64,000 bases of DNA from Podocnemis expansa. Lineage: Eukaryota; Chordata; Testudines; Podocnemididae. A program made the translations under genes and the position numbers. The notes under the pieces are model-generated. The model saw only the letters and a list, made by a program, of their open reading frames with translations, searched no databases and was not told the DNA's origin. The first letter of the stretch is position 1. Every line of letters starts with the position of its first letter. This document shows positions 35,440-48,786 of this stretch, one piece after another. The stretch lies in contig ML682232.1 of NCBI GenBank assembly GCA_007922195.1, positions 2,809,076 through 2,873,075 of the forward strand, given 5' to 3'.

Positions 35440-35598
35440 GGGATAGGAGGGAAACAATAGATATAATACATATTGACGTCAGTAAGGCTTGTGATGCTCT
35501 CTCACATGACCCTCTCATAAACAAACTAGGCAAATAAAACCTAGACAGAACTCCTGAAAGGTGGATGCATAACAAACTGGCTGGAAAATCACTCTAAT
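35440..35598 (+). repeat. CR1-like reverse transcriptase fragment
   Basis: A frame near 35472-35525 reads IDVSKACDALSHDPLINKL, which fits the block ID.SKAFD.VSH...I.KL of CR1-group reverse transcriptases. The catalytic-region phenylalanine is replaced and the piece is only ~160 bp, so it is a relic. Confidence 0.65.
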
Positions 35599-36572
35599 TA
35601 CCTGCCAGCTCACCCCTCTGGTTGGCTGACAGAGAGTCAACAACCTGGATGACCTAGAGGCCACTTCTCCCAGCAGCTTGGCTGCCCAAGCACCCTGGCT
35701 CTGGTGGGCAGCCTGCTAGGCAGACTGCAGCAGCAGTAGCATTCCCAAGGCTGGAGGATGATGGAAATTCCATTTTGTGGGAGAATTTCAAAATCTTTGG
35801 TTATCCTTCCAAACTGGACTCCAACCAACTTTTGAACTTCTGAAATCCTCCACTTCGGTTCTCTGCCCAAGTTTAGTTTCAAAGCATCTGAACAGATATA
35901 GATTACCTATGTTTAGACTGTTTTCCATCTTCAAACAATATTTAGGGAAATATTTTGGTACAAATCTAGAAATCAAGCAATTAGAATCTTTTTCTGATGA
36001 TGCCATCTTTCCCTTTTAGTTTTCTTTTTCAAAGACTGTCAACTCACAGCAAAGAAAGTGCCCCATAAATCAAAAGTCTCTTAGTAATTTATCAGAGTTG
36101 TTTCATCTAGATGACTAGCCTTGTGCTTTTAAATGGAGACCTGCAAAGCCCTTTATAGTTTCTCTCTCTGAAGGAGCTTCTATCTGATTCCCTCCCCAGA
36201 GAATGAAACAAAAAAAGGTGGGGGAATTGTGGCAAGGTCAAGGAAACTTACTGCAGTAGAAAAATCATTTGATTGCAGCATATGATTCAGCCAAAAAACT
36301 CAAATTCTAGTCCCTTCTACACTAACACTAGACATGTAAATTTTTCCAAACTCTGCTTACACGGGGTATTCTTTTTGGTACATCTGTCATGTCTGATGGG
36401 AAAAAAAATACAATTTTCTCCTTTACTAGCCTTGCATCTCAAAAATATTGGATAAAACAGGAAATCTAACAACACATAGCACATTAAGTGGTTCAAAAAT
36501 CTATACCATCTAATAATCAGACAAACTGGAATTTAATGCACAATATTAGTGATACAAATGCTGGAGGAAAAC
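35599..36572. other. Unassigned intergenic sequence
   Basis: No recognised feature. Frames at 35637-36019 on both strands overlap and show no domain. Confidence 0.4.
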
Positions 36573-36666
36573 CAAAACAAACAATGAATCCTGTGGCACT
36601 TTTCAAGATTAACAAATGTACTTGTTGCATAAGCTTCCATGTGTATAATTCCACTTTGTCAGATAT
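36573..36666 (-). mobile_element. Penelope-like element tail, minus strand
   Basis: The tail signature is diverged: caaaacaaacaatgaatc, ctgtggcacttttcaag, gcataagcttccatg, ccactttgtcaga. It is a single arm without a clear duplication. Confidence 0.7.
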
Positions 36667-37009
36667 ATGAAATGGAAAATGTAGCATGTTAGCTGCATGC
36701 TTGTACTTATGTTTTGAACTGATGCATTTGATCCATGCAGTGTATTTTAAGCTCATGTATCTTTATATTACACTTTTATTAATGAAGTTTAGACAGAACT
36801 TTTTCTTTTCTTCTGATTTTGTTTATGTACATTGATTTTTAAACTGTTGAAGCAAACAACCTGTTTGGATGCATTAATTGATTTTCAACTGTAAGATGAG
36901 ATCTATTGCTGTGTATGGAGGAGAATGTGGGAGATTTTAAACATATGCTTATAGATTACAACTCTTAATTGCACAGATTTGCCAGTTTATGTTATACAGA
37001 CAGGTTTTC
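36667..37009. other. Unassigned intergenic sequence
   Basis: AT-rich, no recognised feature. Confidence 0.4.
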
Positions 37010-37350
37010 AGTGCTTGGGGTACTGGTGATAAAACTTTTCAAAGGTGCTTAAATGAGTTAGGATCCAAAGTCCAATTCTCCAAAATGCTTAAGACCCAGA
37101 TTTTGAAAAGTATTTAAGCTTTGCTCTAATAAGTGGTCACACTGAGGAGCCTAAATCCCAATGAAAGTCACTGGCACTTTGGCTCCTAAGTCACTTTTGA
37201 AAATGAGGCTTGGGCAGTGCACTGTTTGAGTGGAGTATTGCCTAAATATGTTTATAAATCTGGGCCTCAAGCATTTGCAAGCTTAAGTCTCATTGAAAGT
37301 CGGTGTGACTTCAGCTCCTAAGTCACTTTGGAAAATTTTACCTTGGTTCA
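37010..37350. repeat. Old hairpin-type interspersed repeat (two units)
   Basis: Two related units (about 37087-37215 and 37245-37345) contain cccagattttgaaaag near one end, cctaagtcacttttgaaaat near the other, and a central caatgaaagtca. This is the inverted-repeat layout of a common reptile repeat of the type cccggattttcaaagg...cctttgaaaatc. It is diverged and non-coding. Confidence 0.5.
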
Positions 37351-38211
37351 CTTTCATAATATAGTAGTGAGTCATAAATTATTGTCTTTACAGTCCCATT
37401 AGGCCAGAACCCAAGTAGCACTGTTTTATGCTTGCACAAACCAGAGAGTGTGTGTCTGGCTCATCTAGGAAAAGAGAAGTCCAATTAGTCCAGGCCACTT
37501 ACCCTTTTAGGAGTTCATTTGAACAATAAATAATGATTGCTGGGATGAGTTTTTAGGTTCATAAACTGGGATACGCCAAGCTAGTTTTACTGAGCCTTGT
37601 AAAGTGAAATTCTCAAGCACCCGTCAGACTGGCTTCTGAATGGCTATGGTTTTCTGGGTTCCTTATGACTCACCTTTTCTGGTTAGGTCCCAGTTAAACA
37701 CTGCAATTAAACACCCATGGCTGACTTGGATTTATGGGGCTCAGGCTAAGGGGCTGTTTAATTATGATGGAGATAGTCAGGCTCAGGTTGAGCTCCCTCA
37801 GATAGGATGGTCTCAGAGCCCAGGCTCTAGCTTGTGCCCAAATATCTACACCACAGTTAAACAGTCCACCTCCATTCTTCAAGGCATTTCCCAAGTTCTT
37901 GAGCTTTCCAATCACCCACCTGTTTCTCTTCTTCCATTTTTAGAAAAAGTAACTACGATGTATTTTGGGGGTTTTGTTTTGTTTTGCTTTGCTTTGCTTT
38001 GTTTTTGTTTTGTTAAAGCAGCAGGCACACATTGGTACCAACAATATTCTTAGCAGGTTCTAGTCTGTGCTCACATCAGGTTAAGTCTAGCCAGAGAAAA
38101 GGACAGTTTTCTCAGCTCACAACTCACTCACAACTTTGGTAACTCCATGCCAAAAGAGAGAATCATGAACTTCATCTTCTGAACAAACTACAAGACCCTC
38201 TTCTTTGCATT
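37351..38211. other. Unassigned, with a short pentanucleotide run
   Basis: A TTTTG/CTTTG pentanucleotide microsatellite lies at about 37966-38013. The 137-codon plus-strand frame at 37640-38053 runs through this simple sequence and has no recognisable domain, so I do not call a gene. Confidence 0.5.
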
Positions 38212-38345
38212 ACAAACAAGGAGCCCTGTGGCACTTTACAAGACTAACAAATTTATTTATCTCATGAGCTTTCATTGGTATAATCCTACTTCTTCAGATG
38301 CCTGAAATGATATACTGCAGTATGTCAGGTATATATACACATACA
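38212..38345 (-). mobile_element. Penelope-like element tail, minus strand
   Basis: The tail is acaaacaaggagccctg, ttatctcatgagctttc, ctacttcttcagatgcc, followed by a short part of the upstream untranslated region (gatatactgcagtatgtc). No duplication was fixed. The hammerhead-like halves CTGAAGA and GAAA are both present when read on the minus strand. Confidence 0.75.
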
Positions 38346-38509
38346 GAGAAAGGTGGGTCACAAGATCATTGCATTAGCTTTCCAATTAATAAAAGTAAAC
38401 CCTTTCTACACATGCCTAGAAAAAGAGAAGAGACCAGGTCAAGAGGTCAATCTTAGACTCTCTGTATTGACTACCCATTTGTGATCTAGATTCAGCTAAA
38501 TGCACATGA

Positions 38510-38600
38510 TTAATTTTAAGCACGTGATCTGTCCCATTAAAATCAATAAGACTAATATATTTAAAGTTAAGCATGTACCTTAGTGCTTTGTTGAAGTGGC
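38510..38600. repeat. Old hairpin-type repeat fragment
   Basis: The phrase taagcacgtgatctgtccc, attaaaatcaataagac, agttaagcatgtacc, agtgctttgttgaa resembles a common reptile repeat built around cttaagcatgtgc and cccattgacttcaatggg. Weak, but the order is right. Confidence 0.4.
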
Positions 38601-40711
38601 GACTTCATGATCTGTGTAAGATGGTCAGATGTCCCAGCAACAAGAGTGAGATTAATGTTTACAGTATATACAAAAACACTCCCTTGTAGTAGCCAAACTA
38701 GAGATATTCTTATACAAGCTCCATTTCTTCATAAATCCATAAAAAGACAAACCATTTTCAACCTGATCCTGGCAACCAAAAGCACAGCTGAACAGTTTAA
38801 ATGAGAGGAAAATGCATTTGCTCCATTGATTTAACTAGCAGATAATTCTTGGGGATGATACCTTGTTACAATATGACCTTTTTGCACTTCATCAGAATCA
38901 CCAGTTACTCAGGAATTCTCTCTATACTTTGCTGTCACTGATGTATATCTGGGAGAAAAGGAGCATTGCCAGACCCATATGAGCTCTGGCTACTGCTGTT
39001 TGCTGGAATAGTCTCTGACTAACTCAGAAATAAGATGCCACAAAAGATGATAAAGCTGGTAAAGGAGGCATAAGTGTTACATTTGAAATTGAAATTTCAA
39101 ACGCTATGAACTTCCCATAGAGGATTTAGTACAGAGACATTTAAATCTGTGACCAGATTCTGGTGTCATGGACAACAGAATAAACACAAGCTCCAAAGGG
39201 GTAGCCATCAGAATAAAACACAGGATATCTACTCTGTAGTCAGTAGAAGGAGTTCCTGGACTGTCCTTTGAATTTCTTGACAGAAGAAACAGCCACTTAG
39301 TTCTTCTTCCCTGGCTCCAAATATTTGATAAACCTTCCAGTTACAGAACATACTTTCCCACTTCAGTACATTATTTTTGTGGTTTGCATTCACATTTCCT
39401 AAATATATTACTAATGAGGTTATCTCATAGTATTTTACAGAGTCCTTCCTGGTTGCAGATTTACACAACCACACGGAATTGTATGAAGAAGAAATGAACC
39501 TGCAGACTACAATATGATCAATTGTCTGAAACTACATTTTTGCTGTATGTTGCAGAATTAGTAATTTACTGTAAATACTACCTCAGTTGTACCCTGAAGA
39601 TTTCATAATGTTAATCCTTAGCATACTAGCATATTTAAGACTGCCTGAGCAAATGAGCAGAACATATAAATGGACACATTCCTTAAGCACAGTTTGCATC
39701 CAACTGAAGTTGCACTTTTGAACACTACCAAAAAAGAAAGGTTTTATTTTATAGTCAATTCTACAGAAGATTCTCTCTTCTAAATATCTAATGCATCTTC
39801 CATGTTTTATATTTTCTCTATCTTTCCTTACGCATGTTCCTAAGTTAATTCAAATCTGCTCTGAATATGAAAGAAAGAAGTTCCTAAGAGGGAGAAAAGC
39901 AGAATATTAAGATGACACAAAATGTTTTAAAAATCAGTGTCTAGACCAAATAACTTTGTAATGTGCCTGCATTTTTTCCATTGTGTCACTTTAAAAAAAC
40001 AAAAGCAAAAACAACTCTAACATGATTAAGAGAAAGGCAGAAAATGTCTTTGCAAGTCACAAGGAAGTGAATTATGAAGTTAACTACACAAATTGTGTTG
40101 GATGAATGTGACCCATAAGAATGCAAAGCAGCATGCATTAGGATTCTAATGCAGTCTTAATTATAAAGCTAATTTCACTACTGACAATGTTGTCAAAACA
40201 CAACTCTGGATGCTGAAATAGCTTAGAAATTCCTTTCTGAGGAAAACAGAATCTTACAGAAAATACCGCAAAGTCTACTCATACAAAATAGGCATGAAAA
40301 AGGCACAAAGATCGGCTATTCACAAACTTGTTTTCCTACACTGAAGCAACAGCATGATACAAGTGACATTTTGTTCTCTTCTTCTAGGCTAAGAGCACTT
40401 GGGGAAAAAAATCAATAACACGAATAAGGATTCTGGATGAGATTTTCCCAGAGCTTGCTCTCAAATGTCTACACACAATTAAGCAGTAATAGGTTCCAAA
40501 AGTGATTTATACCCATAGATTAGCTGTCAAGTATCACGAATCAGTGATCTTTAATGGCTGAAATTAAACAGTCTTCAACACAGCAGAAAGCAGTGGGTCT
40601 GACTTCATCACACTGCCAAGCATCTTCCCTTACCTCTCCTGAGCAGGATGCTGATCTTGTATCTGGCAGCCAACAGTGTAATGAGCTTATTTTATTAGAA
40701 GGTAATTGGTT
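38601..40711. other. Unassigned intergenic sequence
   Basis: No recognised gene. A 19-base piece at 39191-39209 resembles the PLE terminal end but is too short to call. Confidence 0.4.
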
Positions 40712-41590
40712 CATATGAACATAAGAATTGCCATTCTGGGTCAGACCAATAGTCCACTTGGCCCAGTATTCAGTCTTCTGACAATAGCTGGTGCCTGATG
40801 GTTAAGAGGGGGTGAACGGTACATGGTCATGTGTCAAAGGACCCATCTCATTGTCTGGCTCCAACTGCTGGGAGTTAGAAATTTATGGACACTCAGAGCA
40901 TGTTGTTGTATCCTTGATTATCTTCAGTAATAGCTACCAATGAACTTATCCTACAAGAACCTATTCAAATCTTTTTTTAAACCCTGTTATATTTTTGGCC
41001 TTCACAACATCCCCTGGCAGTGAGTTCCACAGGTTTACTGTGCACTGAGTGAAGAATTTGCCTTATTTCTGTTATAAAACTGGCAGCTAATTCCATTGGG
41101 CAACCTCTGGTTCTTGTGTTACATGAAGGGGTAAATAACACTTCCTTATTCACTTTCACTGCAGCATTCACAATTTTATAGAATTTTATTGCATCTTCCC
41201 ACCTTAATTGTCTCTTTTCCAAACTGAACAGTTCCAGATCTTTTTAATCTTTCTTTATATGGAAGCTGTTCCACACCTCTAATCATTTTGTTACTCTTTT
41301 TTGGTACTTTTTCCAATTCTAATGTATCTTTTTTGGAAATGGGGTAACCAGAATTGGATGCAGTATTCAAGGTGTGAACATATGATGGAATTATATGTGG
41401 TCCCTATGATATTTTCTGTCATATTATCAATTTCTTTCCTAACGATTCCGAACATCGTTAGCTTTTTTGACTACTGCTGCACATTGAGCCCATGTTTTCT
41501 GAGAATAATCCACAATGACTAGCATCTCTTCCTTGAATGGTAACCACTAATTTAGATCCCACCATTTTGTATGGACAGTTGAGATTATTC
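40712..41590 (-). mobile_element. CR1 LINE, 3' half, minus strand
   Basis: This is the reverse complement of the same CR1 distal region seen at 7607-8735. From 40716 it reads gaacataagaattgcc and ctgggtcagaccaatag, followed by ctggcagtgagttccac and caacctctggttcttgtg, then tcttgtctctt-like and ggaagctgttccac segments. The 3' terminus is at about 40712 and the copy is 5'-truncated near 41590. Indels and stops abolish coding. Confidence 0.85.
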
Positions 41591-44500
41591 TTAAAGCTTT
41601 TTAATTTAAAAGATCATGTCACAAGAAAGCAAACCAGTAATTAAAAATTACAAAGTTTCTTCTTATAAATGTAACTCATTGCTCCTTACTGTACTGTGAG
41701 ATGAAGTCTGCTCTCACTCACTGCTTGTGAAGTAGCACCAAAAACAAAGAATTTCTTTGACAGAGTGGCAACAGAACCTAGGATTACAGCTAGATAGTCA
41801 CTAGGTGCTGATTGGCTGATGTCTCTTTCACAGCAAGCAACGAAGCCAACCAGCGCCTAGCTCTTTGCACAGGCTGAGGCTATTTCTCTGCTGAATGTTG
41901 TAAAAGCAGTCAGTGGATGACATATAGCAGCAGATCCTGCTCCATCTTTGGGACTGTGGAATTGCCACTGGAAATGGTGTATTCCCACTACATCAACTTT
42001 GGAGGCAGAGAAAAAGGAGACAAGATAAAAAGGAAAGCAGACAGTAGATGCACTACCCAAACCCACCTGCACAAGGGCTCCTTGCGCTGCACTCCATGGA
42101 GTTTTTGGGAAAAGAGGACTTACTACTCCATACATCACCCCAAAGATGGTAAGTGTGCAGATGCTACTTTCACAGCCCTACTACTCTTCCCTGCCCTCAA
42201 GGGCAGATTGACTCCAAATCTCTGATGCTTACACAAGATAACTGAACTGGTCACTGGCAACTGAATTTATCCATTAGGAAAACTTTCCAAACAAGGGAAA
42301 GTCTATAGGGAGGGCCAGACTGTGATAACTTTACTTGCTTGGACCACCCCACTGACATCAGCAAAGCTGATTATGGAGTAAGGTAGTCCCAAGTGTGAGC
42401 AGCAGATACACAACCTGACCCTCAAACACAAGCTCAATAGATTTAGAGGAATGTACCTAAAACTGGGGACTTGGAGATTTCATATTTTCATATTCTCTTT
42501 GGAGCAATACAATTCAAATCCATTCTTGGAGACTAGAGACCAACGATGGTTATATGTGATGAAAATGATGGAAACCATAGCATATGCTAAACAATCTCTC
42601 ATTTAAGCATGGTAACCTCATAAATATTCAATTAGTTGTGACCATCTAGGATACAAATAGGAGTGCCAACTCCCAGAGTCAAGTGATTATATGAGAATTT
42701 CAGCTTTCATCAAAGCAAAAGGGATTTCTAGACCTCCTGATCAAGTCTTTCACCACACTAGAAAAAGACTTGAGTGTACTATAAAACCAACCCCCCCAAT
42801 CTATTTTCCTTTTTAAAACAAGTCTTATGATTTTAAACTAGACTCAATTTTTGAGCATAGAAGTAACTCATTGCTATCCTGAAGGAACAAGTTCTACAGA
42901 TAAGCAAGTAATATACTTTTACTTCTCTGCATACCACACTCAGAAAAAGTGCTGCTGAATGTGCCAAGAGGAGCTAACAGTGATAAGTGAAGAACCTGAT
43001 GAGGATAACCATGCTCTAGGAATTCAACTAATACCATCACCTTTCTCTATCTGGTCTCCTTTTTTCCCTGCCACCATCAGAAAACATTATCATCAGATAA
43101 CACTACTGAGTAACTTGGCAGATATGAACCGCTGACCCAGAAATGATGAGCTTTGTGTCCTGAGGCCAATCGTCTGAAGCAACTGAGTCACATGTCTGAG
43201 AATGCAACTTAGAAATGGGCATGAGAAAGCACTTTAACTCTCTTAATAAATGATATTGTTTGTGCAAATGTGTCTAAAAATTCTCTTAATTGCCATCACC
43301 AACAGCAAAATGCATTTTCAATTGATGGTATTTTCGATACAGTTTATTAAGCATTTGCTGGATAAAACATCTCTTGCAACAAACATTAAAATTAAATATA
43401 TCATGCTGTTAGCAGAACAAATAGATGGATTGCAACTGCTTTCTGAAGAGAGTTTATGTTTCAGAATCAATATGTAGCTGAAATGTCCTAGCAACAACTG
43501 AGATTTGTTATGGCACAAAATCTTTTTTTTTTCTTCACAGTTCTGAAGATCATGCAGCAAAATAAATTAGAATATCTTGAAAAAGAAAAACAGATTTTCA
43601 AGAAACAATGAAAAGTATTCTTGTGAACGAGACACAACTAAACAAAACTCCAGAGCTGGATCTTTAGCTCATCTAATGCAGCTATACTCCTTTACACTGA
43701 CTGAAGATCATATTTTTCCCTATACGAGAAAACTAAGTTATAGAGGCACATTATATAATTAATAATTATAAGACATGCCTACCTTCTGAATAGCACTGGT
43801 CCATCTTGCTTTGGCCAAACTACTTAAGTTAACTCGATCTTTACTGCTAGGAAAAAGAAATGAAGAAATCAATTGGCAATGAGCATACATAAATGCACCA
43901 GAATGCGATCAAAGATTATTACCCATAATGGGATATAGGCAGGTCCAAAGCCAGTTGTGATAAGACAAATAGGGATAATAATTATGAGGTGTCTGTAATC
44001 AAAATGAACAAGAATGAGCATGTGTTTTGTATATTGAATATACTGTACTCTACACTAAAACAAAATTTTCCCAATAGGACTGGTTACTGTACTTCCTGAA
44101 GTATTAGTTTTTTACAAAAAAAAAAAAATGAAAAATTCTCTGGCAATCAATCTACCAAGCATACTACCTTGACAATAAAGCTGAACCAGAAACACAGGCA
44201 AAATCAAACTGCTCTGATGTGAGAAATTGTTTTTGTTGCATCCTTATGAGCAGAGACGACTAACATAACCTCCCAGTATCATAGTCAGGCAACGAACAAT
44301 GAAACATAGGTAAAGAGCCTGGTCACAAGAGATGCAAACACTAACAAACCTCATTACACAAGAGAATTCCCCCCCCCCAAGCAAAATGGCACTTTATTAT
44401 TGAACATAATTGCCATGGATCTAGCTCATGAAAAAGGAACAATGTTACCCTGTTTCCCAACTCCCTTTTTTTTTTTTTCCCTTTGAGTGTCTATGTTTTC

Positions 44501-45061
44501 TTATTCAGGTCTTTCTAGAGCCATACATCAGCATGCTCTTTATTTTTCCTTAACTGCTGCCTTATTCTCTTTTCTGGTCCTTTTTCTCACAAGACTTTTT
44601 ATGTTATTTTTCCTTTTTCTATCCCAGAATCTTGTTTCATTACCAATATTTTAAATTAATTTCTGTTAAAAGATCACTAGAATACTTTACAGCATAAGGT
44701 ATTACCTTAACATTTCCTTCTTCACATTCTTACCTTCTCTGAACTTTCTGCTCCTTTGTCATTCTCTCTCCCTCAAATCCCAGAGGAAAACAACTCACTT
44801 TCTTCATCTCTCTCACTTCCACTCTGACCTTCCACGAAACCTCTCTTCTCAATCCCACACTCTCCTTCTGCCTGGGCTCTGCTCCGTGCCCGCATTCCCC
44901 AAAATTTCCTCTCGTACATTTAATTCTGCACCACAATTTATGTATTCCCTTTTCTTTCCTGACCTGTTTTCTCTTTCGTCCCCAATGCTCCAGCACAGTG
45001 GGCATCTTTTAGTGTGCAGCAGCAAGATCCACATGGACATTTAGGGCACAGCATGCTGGAG
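41591..45061. other. Unassigned intergenic sequence
   Basis: The frames at 41857-42225 overlap on both strands. A possible 5' splice site (gatggtaagtgtg, 42145-42157) exists, but no acceptor or protein similarity supports an exon. There is a pyrimidine-rich stretch at 44470-45010 and a C-run at 44371-44378. Confidence 0.4.
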
Positions 45062-45069
45062 CACTAGAG

Positions 45070-45257
45070 CAGTGGTTTTCAAACTTTTTTTCTTGGGACC
45101 CAATTGAAAACAATCATTTATGCCCATGACCCAACAATTAAGTCTTTGAGTGATGCATTTCGGTCTTTTGGTGGCAAGCAGCAGGGGATGCCATGACCCA
45201 GTGCCTGAGGATCTGTGATCCAGTACTGGGTCCTGACCCTAAGTTTGAAAACCACTG
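45070..45257 (+). mobile_element. Short hAT MITE, 188 bp
   Basis: Terminal inverted repeats CAGTGGTTTTCAAAC and gtttgaaaaccactg are perfect. An exact 8-bp target duplication, cactagag, lies at 45062-45069 and 45258-45265. The interior (gacccaattg, catttatgcccatgaccc, gtactgggtcctgaccc) matches the 32349-32537 copy in reverse orientation. There is no coding sequence. Confidence 0.92.
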
Positions 45258-45395
45258 CACTAGAGTTACACCCTATCATTCTATGCAGTGTTTATATAGA
45301 CATGCCCGTAGAACAATCAAAGCGTGTAACGTAATTAATGTTCTATGGCCATCTCAGTTTGGCCACTGACCAAACTCTTAGGGTTAGGATATGTG

Positions 45396-45654
45396 GGGTA
45401 TGTCTACAATGACAACAGCATATTCGCCTCCATCTGCGCTCTTCTAGGTTCAACTGAATGGTCTGTCAAGACATGCTCAATTGATCTATGGCTCAATGGT
45501 GCAACTCCAGCCCCAAAACTGGAGCATTTCCAGCAATTCCCAGTTGACCTAGTGCAGTGTAAAGAGGGAGGTAAGTGGGAGTTCATAAGGCAATGGGAGA
45601 TGCACGGGTATCATCAACTGCCACCAAAAAGTGAAGTGAGTGTAGAATAGGGCT
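45396..45654. repeat. Possible GTATGTCTACA-ended MITE
   Basis: The left boundary gggtatgtctacaatg and right boundary gagtgtagaataggg are imperfect inverted copies of the GGCTATGTCTACACT type of end seen at 48255 and 50180. No target duplication is visible. The 101-codon frame across it has no recognisable domain. Confidence 0.35.
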
Positions 45655-45657
45655 AGA

Positions 45658-46404
45658 GTAGGAAGTCTGCTGGTCTATGTCTAGAATGGCAACTCCTATG
45701 TTCCTATGACACTTCCGGATGTTCATGTGACACTTCAATATTTCATTAAAAGCTCAACATTTAGCATCCCAAATGCTCTAAGTAGAGTAAAGATATCTGG
45801 TTTTGCGTGATGTTTTTGTCACTTTGCTATTTCCACAGCACCAACAGCTTGCTATGTGTTTTGCAGACCAGTAGAAAGATGTGCACAATTGCTGGCCTAA
45901 AGTGGTGACACATAGAAAGGTTGGTTAGTGACTTTATTTCTTGGCTCCAGCCACCTGACATAGAACAAAGTTCCAAATTCTATATTCTTGCCGCATGGTA
46001 GAGGTTAATATGGTTTATAATCTACAAAAGGAAGTAGTGGGACGGAACACAAAATCCTGAGGTGTAACATCAGAGTGATTTTTGTTTGGCTTTTTAATTA
46101 TGATTAAGTCACAATAACTGTAGATGTTTGAAGAAAGGCAGTCTGGTTTCTAAGCCTGTCACAGCATTTCCAGGTAATACTTAGAGTAGTAGAGACTGCT
46201 GAGCTATGGTACCATGCAAATTGTTTGCTTTTTAAATGATTCCCACTATATTCTTAAAAACCATCAGAAGAATTGAAAACAAAAACTATATCAACAAAGA
46301 AACACCTGCAGGCAGCCACAAGTGAGAGCATAGACTGCATGGTCTAAGTGTCAGAACTCATATGTAATCAAATGCCTGTCGGTTTTAAGGCAGGTTAGAA
46401 AATA
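45658..46404. other. Unassigned intergenic sequence
   Basis: No recognised feature. Confidence 0.4.
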
Positions 46405-46525
46405 GATATAATTTGTATTTGTATCTCTTCTGTCTGGTGGCAGTTATTATTTGTACAGCACTTTACAAAATATTGCAAAAGACCAGCTACTGGCCTGAGG
46501 AGCTTGCAGTCTTAGTTAGACTAAT
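46405..46525 (+). repeat. MIR/L2-like fragment
   Basis: The order attatttgtacagcacttt, ctggcctgaggagcttgca, gtcttagttagac resembles the distal part of the ancient repeat also called at 30358-30500. Highly diverged. Confidence 0.4.
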
Positions 46526-48251
46526 CTGGCACACAAGTCAACAAGTCATAGATGCCATGACTGCGCATAGATCACCCTCAAAATGCTCCTTAGCAGAAGT
46601 GTGTTTTAAAGAAGGACTGGAAGTAAACCACTTGAATGAGGGATCCTGTTACAAGCATAAATGATGAAATGCAAAAATGTGCAAAAAGACTGAGACTGGG
46701 GGAAAGAGGTATGATACAGTTATTTTGTAGTTCATCAAAGAAGTCAGACAGCTGCTCTAATGAGGCCACTCCAGATTCCTTTTGACAATGAAAAATCCTT
46801 AGGTGGCATACCAATGGCCTAGCTATCTACTCTAAGTTGAACAGCAGGACTGTTTTGACCTGACACAGGCCAGCACAAGCGGAGCAGAAGTTACTAAGAA
46901 CCATCTCTCACGTCATGTTCTTCTCAGTTGTATCTACTGTAAAACTCAGTACAACTGAGGACTGCGCCCCACAGGACCATTTAAGTAAGAAGATATGGTC
47001 TGAGGGATTGTAGGTTGAACAATGAGCAAGAGATATGATAGCTTAGGATGAACTTTGAAGAGAGCACTCAGGAAGAAGGGCATGGAGTGACAGGGTGTAC
47101 AGGATGATGTGAAGACACATGAGGATGTTGTGAAGAATATGAAGGTGAAATCAAAAAACATGAACTGCAACAGAAGGAGAAACTAAGTCAGTTTGTCCAT
47201 AGATTTAACCATTCTGTACCCAAAGTCCAGGTAAATGACTGACACAATCCAGAAGGGTGACAAGACTTACAGTTACCAAAAAAAAAAATATTATAATACC
47301 CACAATTTTCATCAAAATCTAGTATTGCTAGGTTAAGATGGGAGTACCAAGCATGCGAATACCAAGTCTTTGATTTTTTTTTAATTTTATATTTTAGCAC
47401 CTAGCCTAAAACCCCAGTGCCTCCTTCTGAAGCAAACCAAAGTCAAAAGTAATGGCAATGAAAAGAGACAGACAATTTAAACAAATCTAATACCCACAGC
47501 AAATCTTTATGGACACACCACCAACTGAGAAAAAAAAACCCCAGCTTTCAAAGCATATCTGGATCTCGAGGTGATAAACTGCAAGATCTGTATTTATGAT
47601 GGTTCTATTTTTCTTAGATCCCGTTTAAACAGAAAACAATTGAGTTCAACTGTGGGCATAAAACCATCTTGTGGCCCAATACAGTAGTAACACATTTGGT
47701 TCAGCCCATGTGAGTGGGAGAAAATTTAGCTATAAATCAGTTTCGGAGTATTTCAGGCTAAGTAAAATACGTCCAAACAGATATATATTATATTTAATGA
47801 AACTCTACAGTGGTATAATGGATCTGTTGTCTTCATACAGCAAAACTACTGCTAAGTGATTCAGCATTAGTGACTACAAACAAAAAGAAAAATATTTTTT
47901 AAATAAACGTGAATGAAGAACTGCTGATTTCCAGATCAGAAATCCTTCCCACTCAGATACCATACAAGATCCACCTCTTGTCAGTCACAATCACAGGCTG
48001 AAAGCAAGGAACTAAGCAAAGTCAAACTGCAAAAGGGACAAACTAAAATATACATAACAGAACAAACCTAAAATATATGTCACAGAACGGGTGAGGTGAT
48101 GAAATTAAGAGGCTGTAGGATTACAGCTGAAGTACTAGAACAACAACTGACACTCACAAAGTCTGAGCTAGGCAAGTAGGCTTCCTACACAATGCACAAG
48201 GAGAGGGAAGTGCTTAAGAATGGAAACCATAAAATGAGCAAGCTAAGTGCC
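46526..48251. other. Unassigned intergenic sequence
   Basis: No recognised gene, RNA or transposon. Confidence 0.4.
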
Positions 48252-48254
48252 TAA

Positions 48255-48588
48255 GGCTATGTCTACACTGCAGGGCTCAGTTAAGTCGACTTAATAAGGT
48301 CTCCTTAAAGACAATTTTAAGGAGACCTTATTAAGTCAACTTAGAAAGGTCACATTACATTAGGTCAACTTTTTAAAGTTGACTTAAACCAGGGGAACCA
48401 TTTAAAGTCAACTTAATAAAGCCAACTTTAAATGGGTCCCCTCACTTAAGTCGACTTCAATGGCCACATTGTGTTAAGTCAGCTTCATAAACTCAATTTA
48501 ACCCTTAAAGTCGACTTTAAGGGCAGGAGTTATTAGCTTGACTTAAGCAAGTTTCTTAAGTCAACTTAAGCCCCTAGGGTAGACAGCC
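48255..48588. mobile_element. Hairpin MITE, 334 bp (Harbinger/Chompy-like)
   Basis: The ends are GGCTATGTCTACACTG at the left and gggtagacagcc at the right. A 3-bp duplication TAA lies at 48252-48254 and 48589-48591, as expected for PIF/Harbinger elements. The interior is built of repeated ttaagtcgacttaa-like palindromes. One hairpin has 29-base arms with two mismatches (48281-48309 and 48316-48344). There is no coding capacity. Crocodilian MITEs called Chompy have this general style. The name is from memory. Confidence 0.7.
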
Positions 48589-48786
48589 TAAATTAGGCAA
48601 TAAGAGATGCTGTGCAAAGCAGTTTACATGCCTAACTCCAGTTTGCAGGGAGGTACCTATCTCTGCTTGTAATCTACAGCTAAGAATCCCAGCAGAGGCA
48701 AGCTGCTTAGACACTTAGGCTATCTTGCAAGGCGAGTGTCCTTTTACAGCCATGAATGAGGTAATTTAGGTCAACCTAAGTGGTAG

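Noticed and set aside
37640..38053. 137-codon plus-strand frame
   Set aside because: Its C-terminal part is translated from a TTTTG/CTTTG microsatellite, and the rest has no recognisable domain.
39191..39209. Piece resembling the PLE terminal end (ccaaaggggtagcc)
   Set aside because: Too short to distinguish from chance, and no further tail sequence follows.
41857..42225. Possible exon with a gtaagt donor at 42148
   Set aside because: There is no acceptor in a sensible place, no protein family resemblance, and an equally long frame on the other strand.
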